A stretch of 13,123 bases of DNA from NCBI GenBank assembly GCA_000697355.1, contig JNEN01000634.1, positions 1 through 13,123 on the forward strand. The letters are read 5' to 3'. Position numbers and translations under genes: made by a program. The notes under the pieces are model-generated. The model searched no databases. It was not told where the DNA came from and saw only the letters and a program-made list of their open reading frames with translations. The stretch comes from Syncephalastrum monosporum B8922 (Eukaryota > Mucoromycota > Mucoromycetes > Mucorales > Syncephalastraceae). This document shows, piece after piece, positions 1-9,819 of this stretch. Numbering within the stretch: the first letter of the stretch is position 1; every line of letters begins with the position of its first letter.

Positions 1-414
1 TGTTGACAGGATGGATGCATTTATAGAACGGACTTTTGTCCTGAATAGGTCAATGGAGATATTTCTAATGTGGCAGGAAGGATGGAGAGAATGTTCGATG
101 GGTCGCACCAAGTATCTACGTAATCATGCATAGAAGTGTGTATGGCTGATGTCAAAAGGATCCAACAGACGCTTGGATGGTTGCACCAAATAAAAGGAAA
201 AAGACATGTAGAATGTAAGTGGAGCTATGAATGAGTGAGGGATGTTTCGTCTTTGTGCCACCTAAATATTACTTTACGCACGCACACAAGACCCTATCCA
301 CCCCCTTTAACTCTTTTTTATTGGTATTTTGTTTGCTCTTCCTTTTCCTTTTCTCTCTGTCTCTTTTTTTTTTATTCCCTTTGCGAAGTTTGATACCTAT
401 CCTATATACACGCA
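1..414 (+). promoter_or_regulatory. Upstream region of the Rab4 gene
   Basis: No gene is seen here. From about 306 to 380 the + strand is a nearly pure C/T tract with long T runs, which is common in fungal promoters and 5' leaders and ends about 35 bases before the ATG at 415. No clear TATA box stands at a usual distance; the TATATA at 402-407 is too close to the ATG to serve. Two imperfect copies of a GATGG(G)TYGCACCAA element lie at 97-111 and 176-189, both on the + strand. The open frame at 231-437 is low-complexity Phe/Leu translated from the CT tract and is not taken as a gene. Confidence 0.5.
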
Positions 415-1569
<1,155 letters not shown>

Positions 1570-2221
1570 TATACCTCTTTTTTCTTTTTCTTTTTTATTA
1601 TACACCTCCATGGACACTCACTCTCGATGCACGCACACACACACTCGCACTCGCACACACATGCCATCCAGCGATGCACTGCATACACAACACCATGCAC
1701 ACATATACACCCCGCTATCTTATTTTTTTTTCTCCCTTCTCTACTCTTTTACCCATTTGAACATAGCCCTGTCTCCTTTCTGTATTTGCATTTGACACAC
1801 GCGCTGTGCACAAGATACATGCGTAGAGAAGGATCATACTCCTTCTCCTTTTGTTATATCCTGAATACGCAACCGGCTCGATTCCCCTTCCCCAGAGTCA
1901 ATTTTGACGTTGTATATTTCATCATTGCCAAAGATTTAGAGCCTCTTCACTGTAACCCTCTGATATATCGCTTTCGTTGCTGCTGGTCCATTGGATGTCT
2001 ATACAAACCTTACAGGTTTGCATTGGTTCTTTCTCTCTCCCCCCCCCCTCCAAAGCAAGAGCGAACGGCCTCGATCGTAATTGCTTCTCTCAAATAATTC
2101 CTTGCATACATGCGATAGACCGAACAACTGTTGTGCCAAATTCTTCAAACAAAAAACTTTACAATCTATTTTGTGCGAAATTTAAGAACAAGGTATATAA
2201 TGCATTGTACAAGTATCTAAA
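1570..2221. other. Tail-to-tail spacer between Rab4 and OYE genes
   Basis: This holds the 3' ends of two converging genes. It starts with T-rich tracts (1576-1597), followed by a CA-rich microsatellite and more C/T tracts, including a C10 run near 2039-2048. Open frames such as 1627-2097 translate the repeats (His/Thr alternation, then Ser/Phe) and match nothing I recognise. No consensus AATAAA was found on the + strand soon after the Rab4 stop. No RNA gene is seen. Confidence 0.5.
1629..1665. repeat. CA-rich microsatellite
   Basis: Imperfect (CA)n with CG and TC interruptions, 3' of the Rab4 stop codon. It creates artificial His/Thr open frames. Confidence 0.8.
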
Positions 2222-3469
2222 TTATGCTTGGGTAGGATCTACAACTGCAGCTTGCTTATCACCCGTTGTGTCTGCCTCAGCAGAGTAGGTCGGATAGTCG
2301 GTGAAGCCTTTGTCACCACCATAGTAAAATGTACTGCGGTCATACGGATTCAGAGGCCAGCCATGCTTGAGGCGCAACACAAGATCAGGATTGGCAATAT
2401 AGCCGCGCCCAAAGGATATGAGGTTGCCGGTCCGGTTGGCGGTGTCCTCGGCGAGTTTGAGGTTGTTGGTATAGCCATCCGCAGAAATGAAGGGGCCTTT
2501 CCATATCGCTCTGAAAGGATCGAGGGTCACGAGCTCCTTGGTCTTATCATCAGGTGGGGCATAGGTGTCACGGGGTTCGACAAAATGAAGGTAGGCGAGA
2601 TTCGGGTGTCTGGCTTGCAGCTGCTCGGTGAGATATCCCCAGGTTTCATACGGCGACTCGTCTTCCATGCTCTGGAAGCCCATGAACGGCCCGAACCGCA
2701 CCGCTGTCCGTTCCTCACCCACCGCGTCCACGACCGCATCGACGGTCTCAAGCACGAGGCGTGCGCGATTTTCGATCGAGCCACCGTACGCGTCGGTACG
2801 CTGGTTGGAGGATGTGTTGATAAACTGATCAAGCAAATACCTGCGCGACAGAAACAAGAAGGTTCACTGTGAGTTCCCAAGTCGAACCTCGCTCTTCTCT
2901 TTGCCTTACCCGCCAGCAGCGTGCAGTTCCACCCCGTCAAACCCAGCCCGGATGGCATTGTGGGCGGCCTTTACGAAATCCTGAATAATATCCTTGATTT
3001 CCGGGATCGTCAGCGCGTGAGGCACGACATACGGGCCGCCGTCAAAGAGGTTGTTGCCTTTGGCCGCAATGGCCGACGGGCCGACGGGCTGTTTGTGCAC
3101 ATGCATCCAGTTGGGAGAGGCAGCGCGGCCAATGTGCCACAGTTGATCAAACATGACGGCTCCCTTGGCATGGACGACTTCCGTCACTTTTTTCCCCCCT
3201 GCAACCTGTTCGTCGGACCAAATACCAGCCGCGCCTGGATAAGCACCCTGGTCAGGCGAGATCACCGTCGCTTCTGCAATGAGGAGACCGCCCGACGTGG
3301 CACGCTGCCGGAAATATTCGACCATGGAAGTCGTCGGCACACCCGTCGTGATCGGTGTGCGCATACGTGTGGTGGGTGCCATTACGACGCGGTGCTGCAG
3401 TTGGTGAGCGCCGACCTTGATGGGTTGAAAGAGTGCGCTTGAAGAAAGGGAGGAAGCTGGGGTTACCAT
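2222..3469 (-). CDS. Old Yellow Enzyme family NAD(P)H:flavin oxidoreductase (two exons)
   Basis: Exons on the minus strand: 3469-2910 and 2840-2222, giving 392 aa (yeast OYE1 is 400 aa). The family is an FMN-binding TIM barrel that reduces activated C=C bonds with NADPH; the natural substrate is often unknown. Visible features: ALFQPIKVG strand at 12-20; APTTRMR (31-37) with the Thr that tunes the flavin; QLWHIGR; GFDGVELHAAGGYLLDQF, with His183 and the proton-donating Tyr188 conserved; VRFGP with the FMN-contacting Arg235; SADGYTNN; FGRGYIANPDL (330-340), the FMN phosphate site; and DYPTYS near the end. Odd point: the residue equal to OYE1 Asn194 is Gly186. The 69 bp intron (2841-2909) has donor GTAAGG and acceptor CGCAG and restores the reading frame exactly at GGY. 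The ATG at 3469 has A at -3 and G at +4 and begins directly before the conserved first strand. No signal peptide or membrane segment is seen, so it is probably cytosolic. It stands alone, not beside alkaloid-type cluster genes. Confidence 0.95.
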
Positions 3470-3538
3470 GATATGGTGAAGAAATTGTTGTTACTGAAGA
3501 TGCTATTGTGTCGGTGGCAGGACGTTATGCACAAAAGG

Positions 3539-3546
3539 TATTTATA
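3539..3546 (-). promoter_or_regulatory. TATA box of the OYE gene
   Basis: Reads TATAAATA on the minus strand, about 70 bases upstream of the OYE start codon at 3469. This is a perfect consensus at a plausible distance and suggests an inducible, TATA-type promoter. Confidence 0.6.
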
Positions 3547-4126
3547 TGTTTTATCTGCACAACAGATTTGTCAGAGGTGGAAAATAATTACAAATTGCTT
3601 GCACAAACTTTCTTCTCGAATTTGTCATGCGTGATGGCACAGTTGTAGCTGTAGTGGTACGCATGGTAAGGTTCGCGAGTGTATTGAGATCTCTTTGCTT
3701 ACAAATGTATCATTCGTAATAAAGGGGTAGCACAACATGCTTATCCGTGGTTACATGGAAAGCCACGTACGCTTGTGCCACATGTAAGCACTACCGACTT
3801 AAGCAAATTTACGCGCTCCATGGGTCATACGCGTCCATCTTTTTCGGCCCCAAGAATCAGCGGCACGCGATTGATCTACTGTCCATACGTAAGCACGCAT
3901 GCCATAATTTTCTGTAAACCCTGGATGTCACAAAGAGAAAAGGTAACTATTGCACAAGATGGATTTGATGATGTTCTAAGTTTTGCAATATGTGTAACTT
4001 GTACGTCGACAACCCTCCAAGCCTCCACTGCCACACGAAATTGGGTTACCGATAGACACTCCAATCGAGTTTATAATGGCGAAAGACGAATAATGTTGAA
4101 ATACGATAACATAGATTCTCATAGTC

Positions 4127-4145
4127 ATATATATATATATATATA
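4127..4145. repeat. (AT)n microsatellite
   Basis: Nine and a half uninterrupted AT units within the OYE/MGA2-like spacer. Next to it, at about 4158-4177, is the near-palindrome CATATGTGTACATATG. Confidence 0.9.
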
Positions 4146-4892
4146 ACAAGCCGTTAGCGCATATGTGTACATATGTACAGAAGCCACATGCGCTTGTCCA
4201 GAAGAAGATCAAATTCGTATGAGACTTGTATCTCCAACGACCCACTGGCTGTGCAGAAGTATATCGATACGATGTGAATACAATCGACTGACCCTTTATA
4301 GGTAAACACAGTTGTGACGTCTGAGACACGAATAACTAGAAGAGTCGAGGAGTTCTTTTAAACAGAATTGACTTGCGTCAGAAGGACGGCGAGGATCACG
4401 TGTGTTGATGTCAACTACATAAGCAGCGATGACATTTCTACTGTCTATAACAACATCTATAGCCCGGAAAATATACTTTCCGAAGCCATAAGTATGAAAA
4501 CCAATGAAGCGCACATTTAGAGAACTTCGAAAGCAAACCAATATAATCTTCATGTTCGACAAAATAAATGAACAGAGCAGAGCCGACAGAGAAGCTTTCA
4601 ATTTGGGATGCTAAGAAACTCTTGAAATATGCTCCACTCATAATACCGCCGAGATCGAGGTATATCTTTCCGGTTGTTACACTAAGTCCTCCAGTCTAGC
4701 TGATAATCAACGCTCGGACTCGACCGCAGCAGGGTGCCAAAATTAAAGAGTTCTATTGCGACGTAACAGCGTGCGTTGCCGAAAATAGATTTCCCTCTTT
4801 GAGGGCAAGAAACAGAAAAAAAAAAGTAGATGAACAGAGGGAGAGCATAGTAGTATGTATATATATTTATGTATGGAGATGGTGCAGCGTAC

Positions 4893-7800
4893 TTAGGCGT
4901 TCAACAGGCCAAAAAGATTATGGAAGGAGTGGTTGCTTGCAACCTGGTATACAAGCCAGATCACCATCACTATTGAGGCGGAAACAGGAAAAAAAAAGTT
5001 AGATTTTTGAAACAGAAGGCTGAAATTCAAACTTACGGCAAAGCAGAGGCACCCAGAACGAAAACAGGCGCTGATCGCGGCGTTTTCGGTCTTCCATGGT
5101 TTCGAGGCCGCTGGTGTAGAAACTATCATAGGACGAGCTGGCAGCTGGTACGGATGGTATAGAAGAGGAGGTGGAGGGCGTGGCAGAAGCGGTAGAGGGA
5201 TTGGCGGGGGGGGCTGTAGTGGGGGGAACGTAAGCTGAAACATGGTGCTGTTTCCGATTGGGTCGCTGGGACGTGGTTTCTTGCTGGCTGTTGCTACGTG
5301 CGCCCATGGCATAGGCCAGCGCCATGTACCAAGCAAGGGTCTGCTCGGGCTCCTCGGTGCCGGTCTTGCGCTGCTCGTTGGAGAACAAGACCGACATATT
5401 GGCAATCATGGCGGTGGGACGCGGCAGCTGCAAGAGGTGGTCTGCAATGTTTTTCAGTCCGAGATCCGAAGGCTTGGCCGGCATGTTGTTCTTTAAGTTT
5501 TGCAGGAACGAGCTGTCCGAAGGTGCCCGCTGGTGCTTGGGCTGCTGGAAATGCGAGAGTGTGCGCTGCATCCAGGTGCTGCCTTTTGGACTTTGTTCTG
5601 GCTCGTCATCCGAGGATGACACACCGGCATGCTCGCCGACGGCTTCAGCGTCAAGAATTTCATCTGCCGAATTGCATGTATTGTCTTCCTGCTGCAGATA
5701 TTGAATAGACGCCACGCCCCGGCCCCTCCGCCGGCGCAGACCTTCTTGAGAGATAGCCGAGCTCAGACTGGTAGTCGATGTGTCGGAAAGATAAAGGTGC
5801 TGCTGAACATCCACGACATCCAGTCGCTCATCCTCAACGTCGCTTCCTCCGAGCCATACGCTGTCGGCATCCGACTCCCCCTCGCCGTCCTCCTCTGCTT
5901 CGTATTCGTCGAAAGAAGTGTCCACGTCGGCACTCATCGTGTCGGACAACGCGCCATCGTATCCAGACGATTCAGAGGTCTCCTTGTCGACCAGCGGCAT
6001 ATAACTGAGGAGAAGGGTGCGCATGGTGTTGTCCTTGGCGAGATGCATCGGGCGCTTGCTCGTCATCGAGATCGGTTCCGGGTCCGCGTCGCCGTCCTCC
6101 AGCAGGATGCGTGCGACGTTTTCGTGGCCGTACAGTGCTGCATAGTGAAGTGCGGTGTAACCGTTCTTATCCGTCGCGTCTGCAAAACAGCCGAGATCCA
6201 ACAGTGCCAATGCGAGTTTGCCAAAACCGAGCATAGCTGCCAGATGCAGCATCGTGTGGCCCTGGGCATTGACCATTGAGACATCGTCGGGTTGCACGTC
6301 CTCCATTGTATCCATGACCTCGAGGACTTGGATGATGCCACGCTCGAGGTTAGTCACAGAATGTTGTTGGCCCTTGCCCTTGTCTCCGTTGGAGGAACCA
6401 TTGGTGTCGGACGTGTTCTGCTGTTGTTGGTTGTTCTGGTTGCCGCCCTGCACAATGCGCATCGCAATCTCGCGTGCATCCTCGACACGGCCGGTCATTT
6501 TCAGACCGACCACTTGGAGTGCAAGTTCCATCAATGCTCGGTCATTCTCATTGTAATAAGTGAAGAGCACGACGTCTTGGCTGTCCATCACGGGATACTC
6601 CTTGAAACAGACGACGACCGCACCGGGTTCGGTGGCGGGTGGTAAGATGCAGACGAGCGTGTTGGGCGACCAGTAATGGGTCGTGGACGCGGCCACCTCA
6701 CCAAACATAACGGTCAGGCCTGGTCGGAAGTTGGTGCCTAGCATCGTGACCTCAATGCCGCCGAAGGTGGGGCCTTCGCTCGGGATGAGTCTCTGCAGCT
6801 GGGGTCGCTCCACCGCCGCAGGTGGGACAGGTGAGGTGGATGTGCTGGGATTTCGTTCTACCGACTGTGCACTGGAAGGTATGGGTCCGAGCAGGTCTGC
6901 ATTCATAGACGCCATCTGTTGCTGCAGAAGCGCCTCCATGGGCAAGGGCGACGATTTGTTGGAGACAGGCATCATGTCCTGCTCAGGCCGCGGCTGAATC
7001 GATGGTTGCTGTTGTTGTTGTTGGGTTTGTGGCTGTTGATGCTGTAACGGTGATTGTTGCTGTTGCTGTTGTACCGGATTAGGAAAGTGATTAAATGCCT
7101 GCAGTGCAGGGACATTCGCCATGGTTGACGGGACCGCTTGCTGGTTGAAAGGCGGAAAGACGGCACTGGTTGGCATCATCTGAGGATTATGCTCGGCTTC
7201 AAGACGCGGTCGTTTGCGACCCGCCTTGACTTTGTTGGACTTGTGGTCATCGGTGATCATGATGGGTGGCGACATGCCCGTCGCGACCTGTTTGCCGCTG
7301 TGATCCAACATCTCAAAATAGATACTTCATTGAGAGAGAGAGAAAAAAAAGAGCTAAGCGTGAGCATGACACATGACAAGCATGAATACGTGGCACTAAC
7401 CAAAAGCCAAGGCGTTCATTATGGTGCCGGCAATAGCATGTGATACGTGTGGGCAGAATTGTGTCTCCCGAGCTAAAGTCAACGACTTCGGAGCAGTTAA
7501 ACAGTAGCACCTTTTGCTCCTCGAGCGCAAGTGACTTTTCGTCATCGACAGGTCGTTTGTCCTCGTCGGTCTCCGTCTTGACTCTATTTTCTTTCCGGCG
7601 TTGGGAGCGTTTGCGCTTTAAAAAAAAGAAAGAAGAAAGGTCGGTAAGTCGAAAAATAAAATAACTGCATTTTTTGGGCTCACCTCGCGTTGAATGCAAC
7701 CGAGACAGGTGACAACTTTTTTTGAAGGATCGCTCGCACAGATGACACGCGCACGTAGGAAAAGCATCTTTTCAGGCTGGATTGGCATATTGTTATTATC

Positions 7801-8956
7801 GAGACCGGCGACGTTGGCGATGCGTGTGCCATTGGGCGCAGTGGTGAGCATGATCTGGCGCTTAAGTTTATCCTTCGCGACCATGGTCTCTGGCAACTTT
7901 AGGTGAGACCACCACTGGGCTTTGTCACCATCATCGGTGACGAGCTGGATGCAAAGTTTGATCTGTGTTTCGACGCGCGATTTCGCACCGGTTTGCGGCA
8001 CGCCAAGAACACGAATTTGCATGCTGCGGACAAGAGGAGAGGGGGGGAAAAAGATGAGACGAGAAAGAAAGCTGATGAAATAGTATGAGTAAATTACCCA
8101 GGGCTCTTTGAGATCGAATCCAGAGGGGTGTCCTGTTTGTAAGCGAGTTCTCGTGGAACTAAAGGTGCTGCTTGGGTGGCGTTTCCGTCAGGAGAAGGCG
8201 CTTGCGCTTTTTGGGCCGTTGAGTCGGAATTACTAACGGTAAATTGTCAGCGATTGTCCACACTTTTTGGGTACTGTCGGGGGAAGCTTACAACGATCCC
8301 GGAAGTTGAACGGGATAATTCGATGACAAGTAATCCGTAAAGTTGCGGGCGAGGTTCGGGATCGCCTGTGGAAAAGGATTGTGCGTAACATTGGAAAGGA
8401 ACTACATGAAGGATAATAAAGCCCAATGTTAAAAAAAAAAGAATGGACGTAAAAAATCAAGTCCTTTTTTTCCACATACGTTGTTCACACCAGACCAGAA
8501 GGTTTGGTTCGTCTCAGGCGTGGCAGAAGTGGCAGGCTGCAGAGGATCCACAATGTTGTCATGTTGCTGTTGAAGGGATGGCATGTGAGACATGGTCATA
8601 GACTGGGGCGTGGTTTGGAGCGGATGGTCGGATTGGGGCGACATGGCTTGGTGATGGTCTAAGGAATGCTGCGATGGAGGAGAATTGGTGTCCATTCTCG
8701 ACGGGGACTCGGTCGAGGCCTCAGCCATAGCGTGGTCCTCTTCGAACGACGGCTGTCCAGGCTGTCTAGATTGTTGTTGCATAAAATAAAGCGGGTTATC
8801 GGGCGAGAGTTGGTCGAGTTTGTAGAAGAAAGATTGCTCCATAAGAGGATGCTGAATGTGGCTGGACTCGTCTTGGGGTTCACTCGTTGATGATCCTGAC
8901 GGGGAATCGGGAGAGTCTTCTGAAGGCACATCCAACGATGGGCTGGAATTGCGCAT
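4893..8956 (-). CDS. MGA2: Mga2/Spt23-like membrane-anchored transcription factor (IPT/TIG, ankyrin, C-terminal TM; seven exons)
   Basis: Exons on the minus strand: 8956-8480, 8365-8292, 8232-8098, 8023-7684, 7615-7401, 7324-5037, 4969-4893, giving 1201 aa (yeast Mga2 1113, Spt23 1082). In yeast this family is held in the ER membrane as a dimer, senses lipid packing, is ubiquitinated and cut by the proteasome, and the freed part activates the OLE1 desaturase and other lipid genes. Domains: Ser/Pro/Gln-rich activation-like region (1-225); conserved family core (230-445) with VLGVPQTGAKSRVETQIK, CLGCIQRE, DFSSGD..ITCYCRHH and MSPPIMITDD; basic NLS-like KAGRKRPR (447-454); polyQ tracts (499-520); IPT/TIG (588-671); ankyrin repeats (768-858) with TMLHLAA and TALHYAA; acidic stretch (886-902); a single membrane segment LFSFWVPLLCLMVIWLVYQVA (1167-1187) that is only completed by splicing to the last 77 bp exon; and a short tail. 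Lys/Arg residues lie just before the membrane segment. I see no PPxY or LPxY motif for the Rsp5 ligase. The ATG at 8956 is the most likely start; an extra 5' exon cannot be excluded. Confidence 0.93.
7005..7072 (-). repeat. Polyglutamine-coding CAA/CAG repeats
   Basis: Two runs of six Gln codons, mostly CAA mixed with CAG, separated by SPLQHQQPQT, inside the large exon of the Mga2/Spt23-like gene and between its NLS-like segment and IPT domain. They are in frame and probably vary in length between strains. Confidence 0.85.
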
Positions 8957-8971
8957 GTTTTGCGTTGAGGG

Positions 8972-9025
8972 TTACAAGGCGAAAACAAAAACAAAAAGAG
9001 AGAGCAAAAGACGATATTCAGCCAT
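8972..9025 (-). promoter_or_regulatory. Candidate upstream ORF, 17 codons, in the MGA2-like leader
   Basis: On the minus strand AAAAATGG starts the frame MAEYRLLLSLFVFVFAL and stops 15 bases before the main ATG at 8956. The start context (A at -3, G at +4) is better than or equal to that of the main start. The peptide is hydrophobic. It acts only if transcription begins upstream of 9025, which the sequence alone cannot show. Confidence 0.4.
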
Positions 9026-9064
9026 TTTTGTTTGGGCTCTTCTACAAACGCAATCGCATCAATT

Positions 9065-9139
9065 TCAGATCCCGACACAGATGAGAGAGAGGATGGTGTG
9101 CCTGGGAGTGCGTGAGTTGTGGAGGCACTCTGCAAACAT
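9065..9139 (-). promoter_or_regulatory. Candidate second upstream ORF, 24 codons
   Basis: An ATG at 9139 on the minus strand opens a 24-codon frame closing with TGA at 9065, upstream of the 17-codon frame. It lies about 30 bases downstream of the TATA-like ATAAAAAG, so it may be at or before the transcription start. A different frame across 9030-9210 reads protein-like (SSVSGSEIDAIAFVEEP), so this area could instead be a missed coding exon. Confidence 0.25.
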
Positions 9140-9652
9140 TGCACGAGGCCGTCCGATGACTGTGCCACACTTTTTATGTCTATCCTGCTCCATGTACGTA
9201 ATCGAAACATTGCATTCCTTCACCTCACCTATTCTCTTTTGCCACTATATCACCTCGTCGAACTATTCAGCTATTTTTTGTTTTTTTTTTTTCCTTCTCA
9301 AACCCTTCGATTTAATATTCATTCCATAGACACACTCATGATAGAAGAGCATGGGTTGACTATCTATAGATACGTTACATACATCTATTAGTTATGGGTA
9401 CGAAGTACCGGGTCACATGGTGCATTTTACAGTTCTCCGCACACGATAAATTTCTACGCAGTTCTCGCTGTCAGAAAAGAAACCCGATCCTGTAGATATG
9501 AAGCTGAACTGTCGTGCCTCCTACTCACCCGGAGTTCAGTCGCTCAAAGCACTGCAACATAAAAGATACCATTATACGTGATCTTATGGATAAAAATAAT
9601 ATACATATTTTCCCACATTTGCTAATTTATCACTGCTGAAGTGCAGCGGTTT

Positions 9653-9684
9653 AAAGATATATGACGATGTCTACAAAGATATAT
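9653..9684. repeat. Direct repeat AAAGATATAT
   Basis: Two exact copies, 9653-9662 and 9675-9684, start 22 bases apart and lie about 140-170 bases upstream of the homeobox start codon. They could be a paired protein-binding site or chance in A/T-rich DNA. Confidence 0.35.
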
Positions 9685-9745
9685 CACAGCAGCTCCTCCA
9701 TTGCGTGAAATACTGTGCCCTCATCTTCCATACATGTGCTTTTGA

Positions 9746-9750
9746 CCAAT
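9746..9750 (+). promoter_or_regulatory. CCAAT box, homeobox gene
   Basis: CCAAT on the + strand, 12 bases upstream of the TATA core and about 70 upstream of the start codon; a candidate site for the Hap2/3/5 (NF-Y) complex. Confidence 0.4.
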
Positions 9751-9759
9751 AACACGATC

Positions 9760-9768
9760 TTTATAAGG
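9760..9768 (+). promoter_or_regulatory. TATA box, homeobox gene
   Basis: TTTATAAGG on the + strand, with the TATAA core at 9762-9766, about 52 bases before the ATG at 9820. Position and sequence fit a short-leader promoter. Confidence 0.55.
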
Positions 9769-9819
9769 CACTCTAACTCGTGTGTTTTGGATTTACCCAG
9801 CTTTCGTTTACTTGCCTAG

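Larger units (their letters stand above)
3470..4892. other. Spacer: OYE promoter, MGA2-like 3' region and unexplained sequence
   Basis: No complete gene is found in these 1.4 kb. The left end holds the OYE promoter with its TATA box. The right end holds the 3' untranslated region of the Mga2/Spt23-like gene, which is A/T-rich around 4853-4878. Between them lie an (AT)n tract and several short minus-strand stretches that read protein-like in changing frames (about 3800-3935, 4300-4560, 4440-4690, 4680-4800), separated by stops and frame changes. They match no family I can name. They may be the remains of a decayed gene or may be chance. Confidence 0.4.
8957..9819. promoter_or_regulatory. Head-to-head spacer between MGA2-like and homeobox genes
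   Basis: The left part is the probable leader of the minus-strand Mga2/Spt23-like gene, with a TATA-like ATAAAAAG at about 9171-9178 (minus) and two short upstream open frames. The middle holds T-rich tracts (9270-9295) and the inverted repeat GGTACGAAGTACC (9397-9409). The right part is the homeobox promoter, with a CCAAT box, a TATA box and two copies of AAAGATATAT (9653-9662, 9675-9684). The open frames at 8856-9329 and 9119-9391 on + look like chance. No RNA gene is recognised. Confidence 0.5.

Noticed and set aside
1627..2097. 156-codon + strand open frame
   Set aside because: It starts in a CA microsatellite, gives His/Thr repeats followed by low-complexity Phe/Ser sequence, shows no domain, and lies 3' of the Rab4 gene.
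2228..2872. 214-codon + strand open frame opposite the OYE gene
   Set aside because: It is antisense to well-matched OYE coding sequence, crosses its intron, and shows no domain; a shadow of GC-rich codon structure.
3775..4146. 123-codon + strand open frame ending in the AT repeat
   Set aside because: The composition is random, the end lies in the microsatellite, and there is no upstream signal or family resemblance.
4690..4775. Possible tRNA on the minus strand (GGTCGAGTCC resembles a T-loop)
   Set aside because: The T-loop lacks one base, and no matching acceptor stem, D-arm or anticodon arm could be folded around it.
5629..6279. 216-codon + strand open frame inside the MGA2-like gene
   Set aside because: It is antisense to the ankyrin and acidic region of the Mga2/Spt23-like gene, with no recognisable motif.
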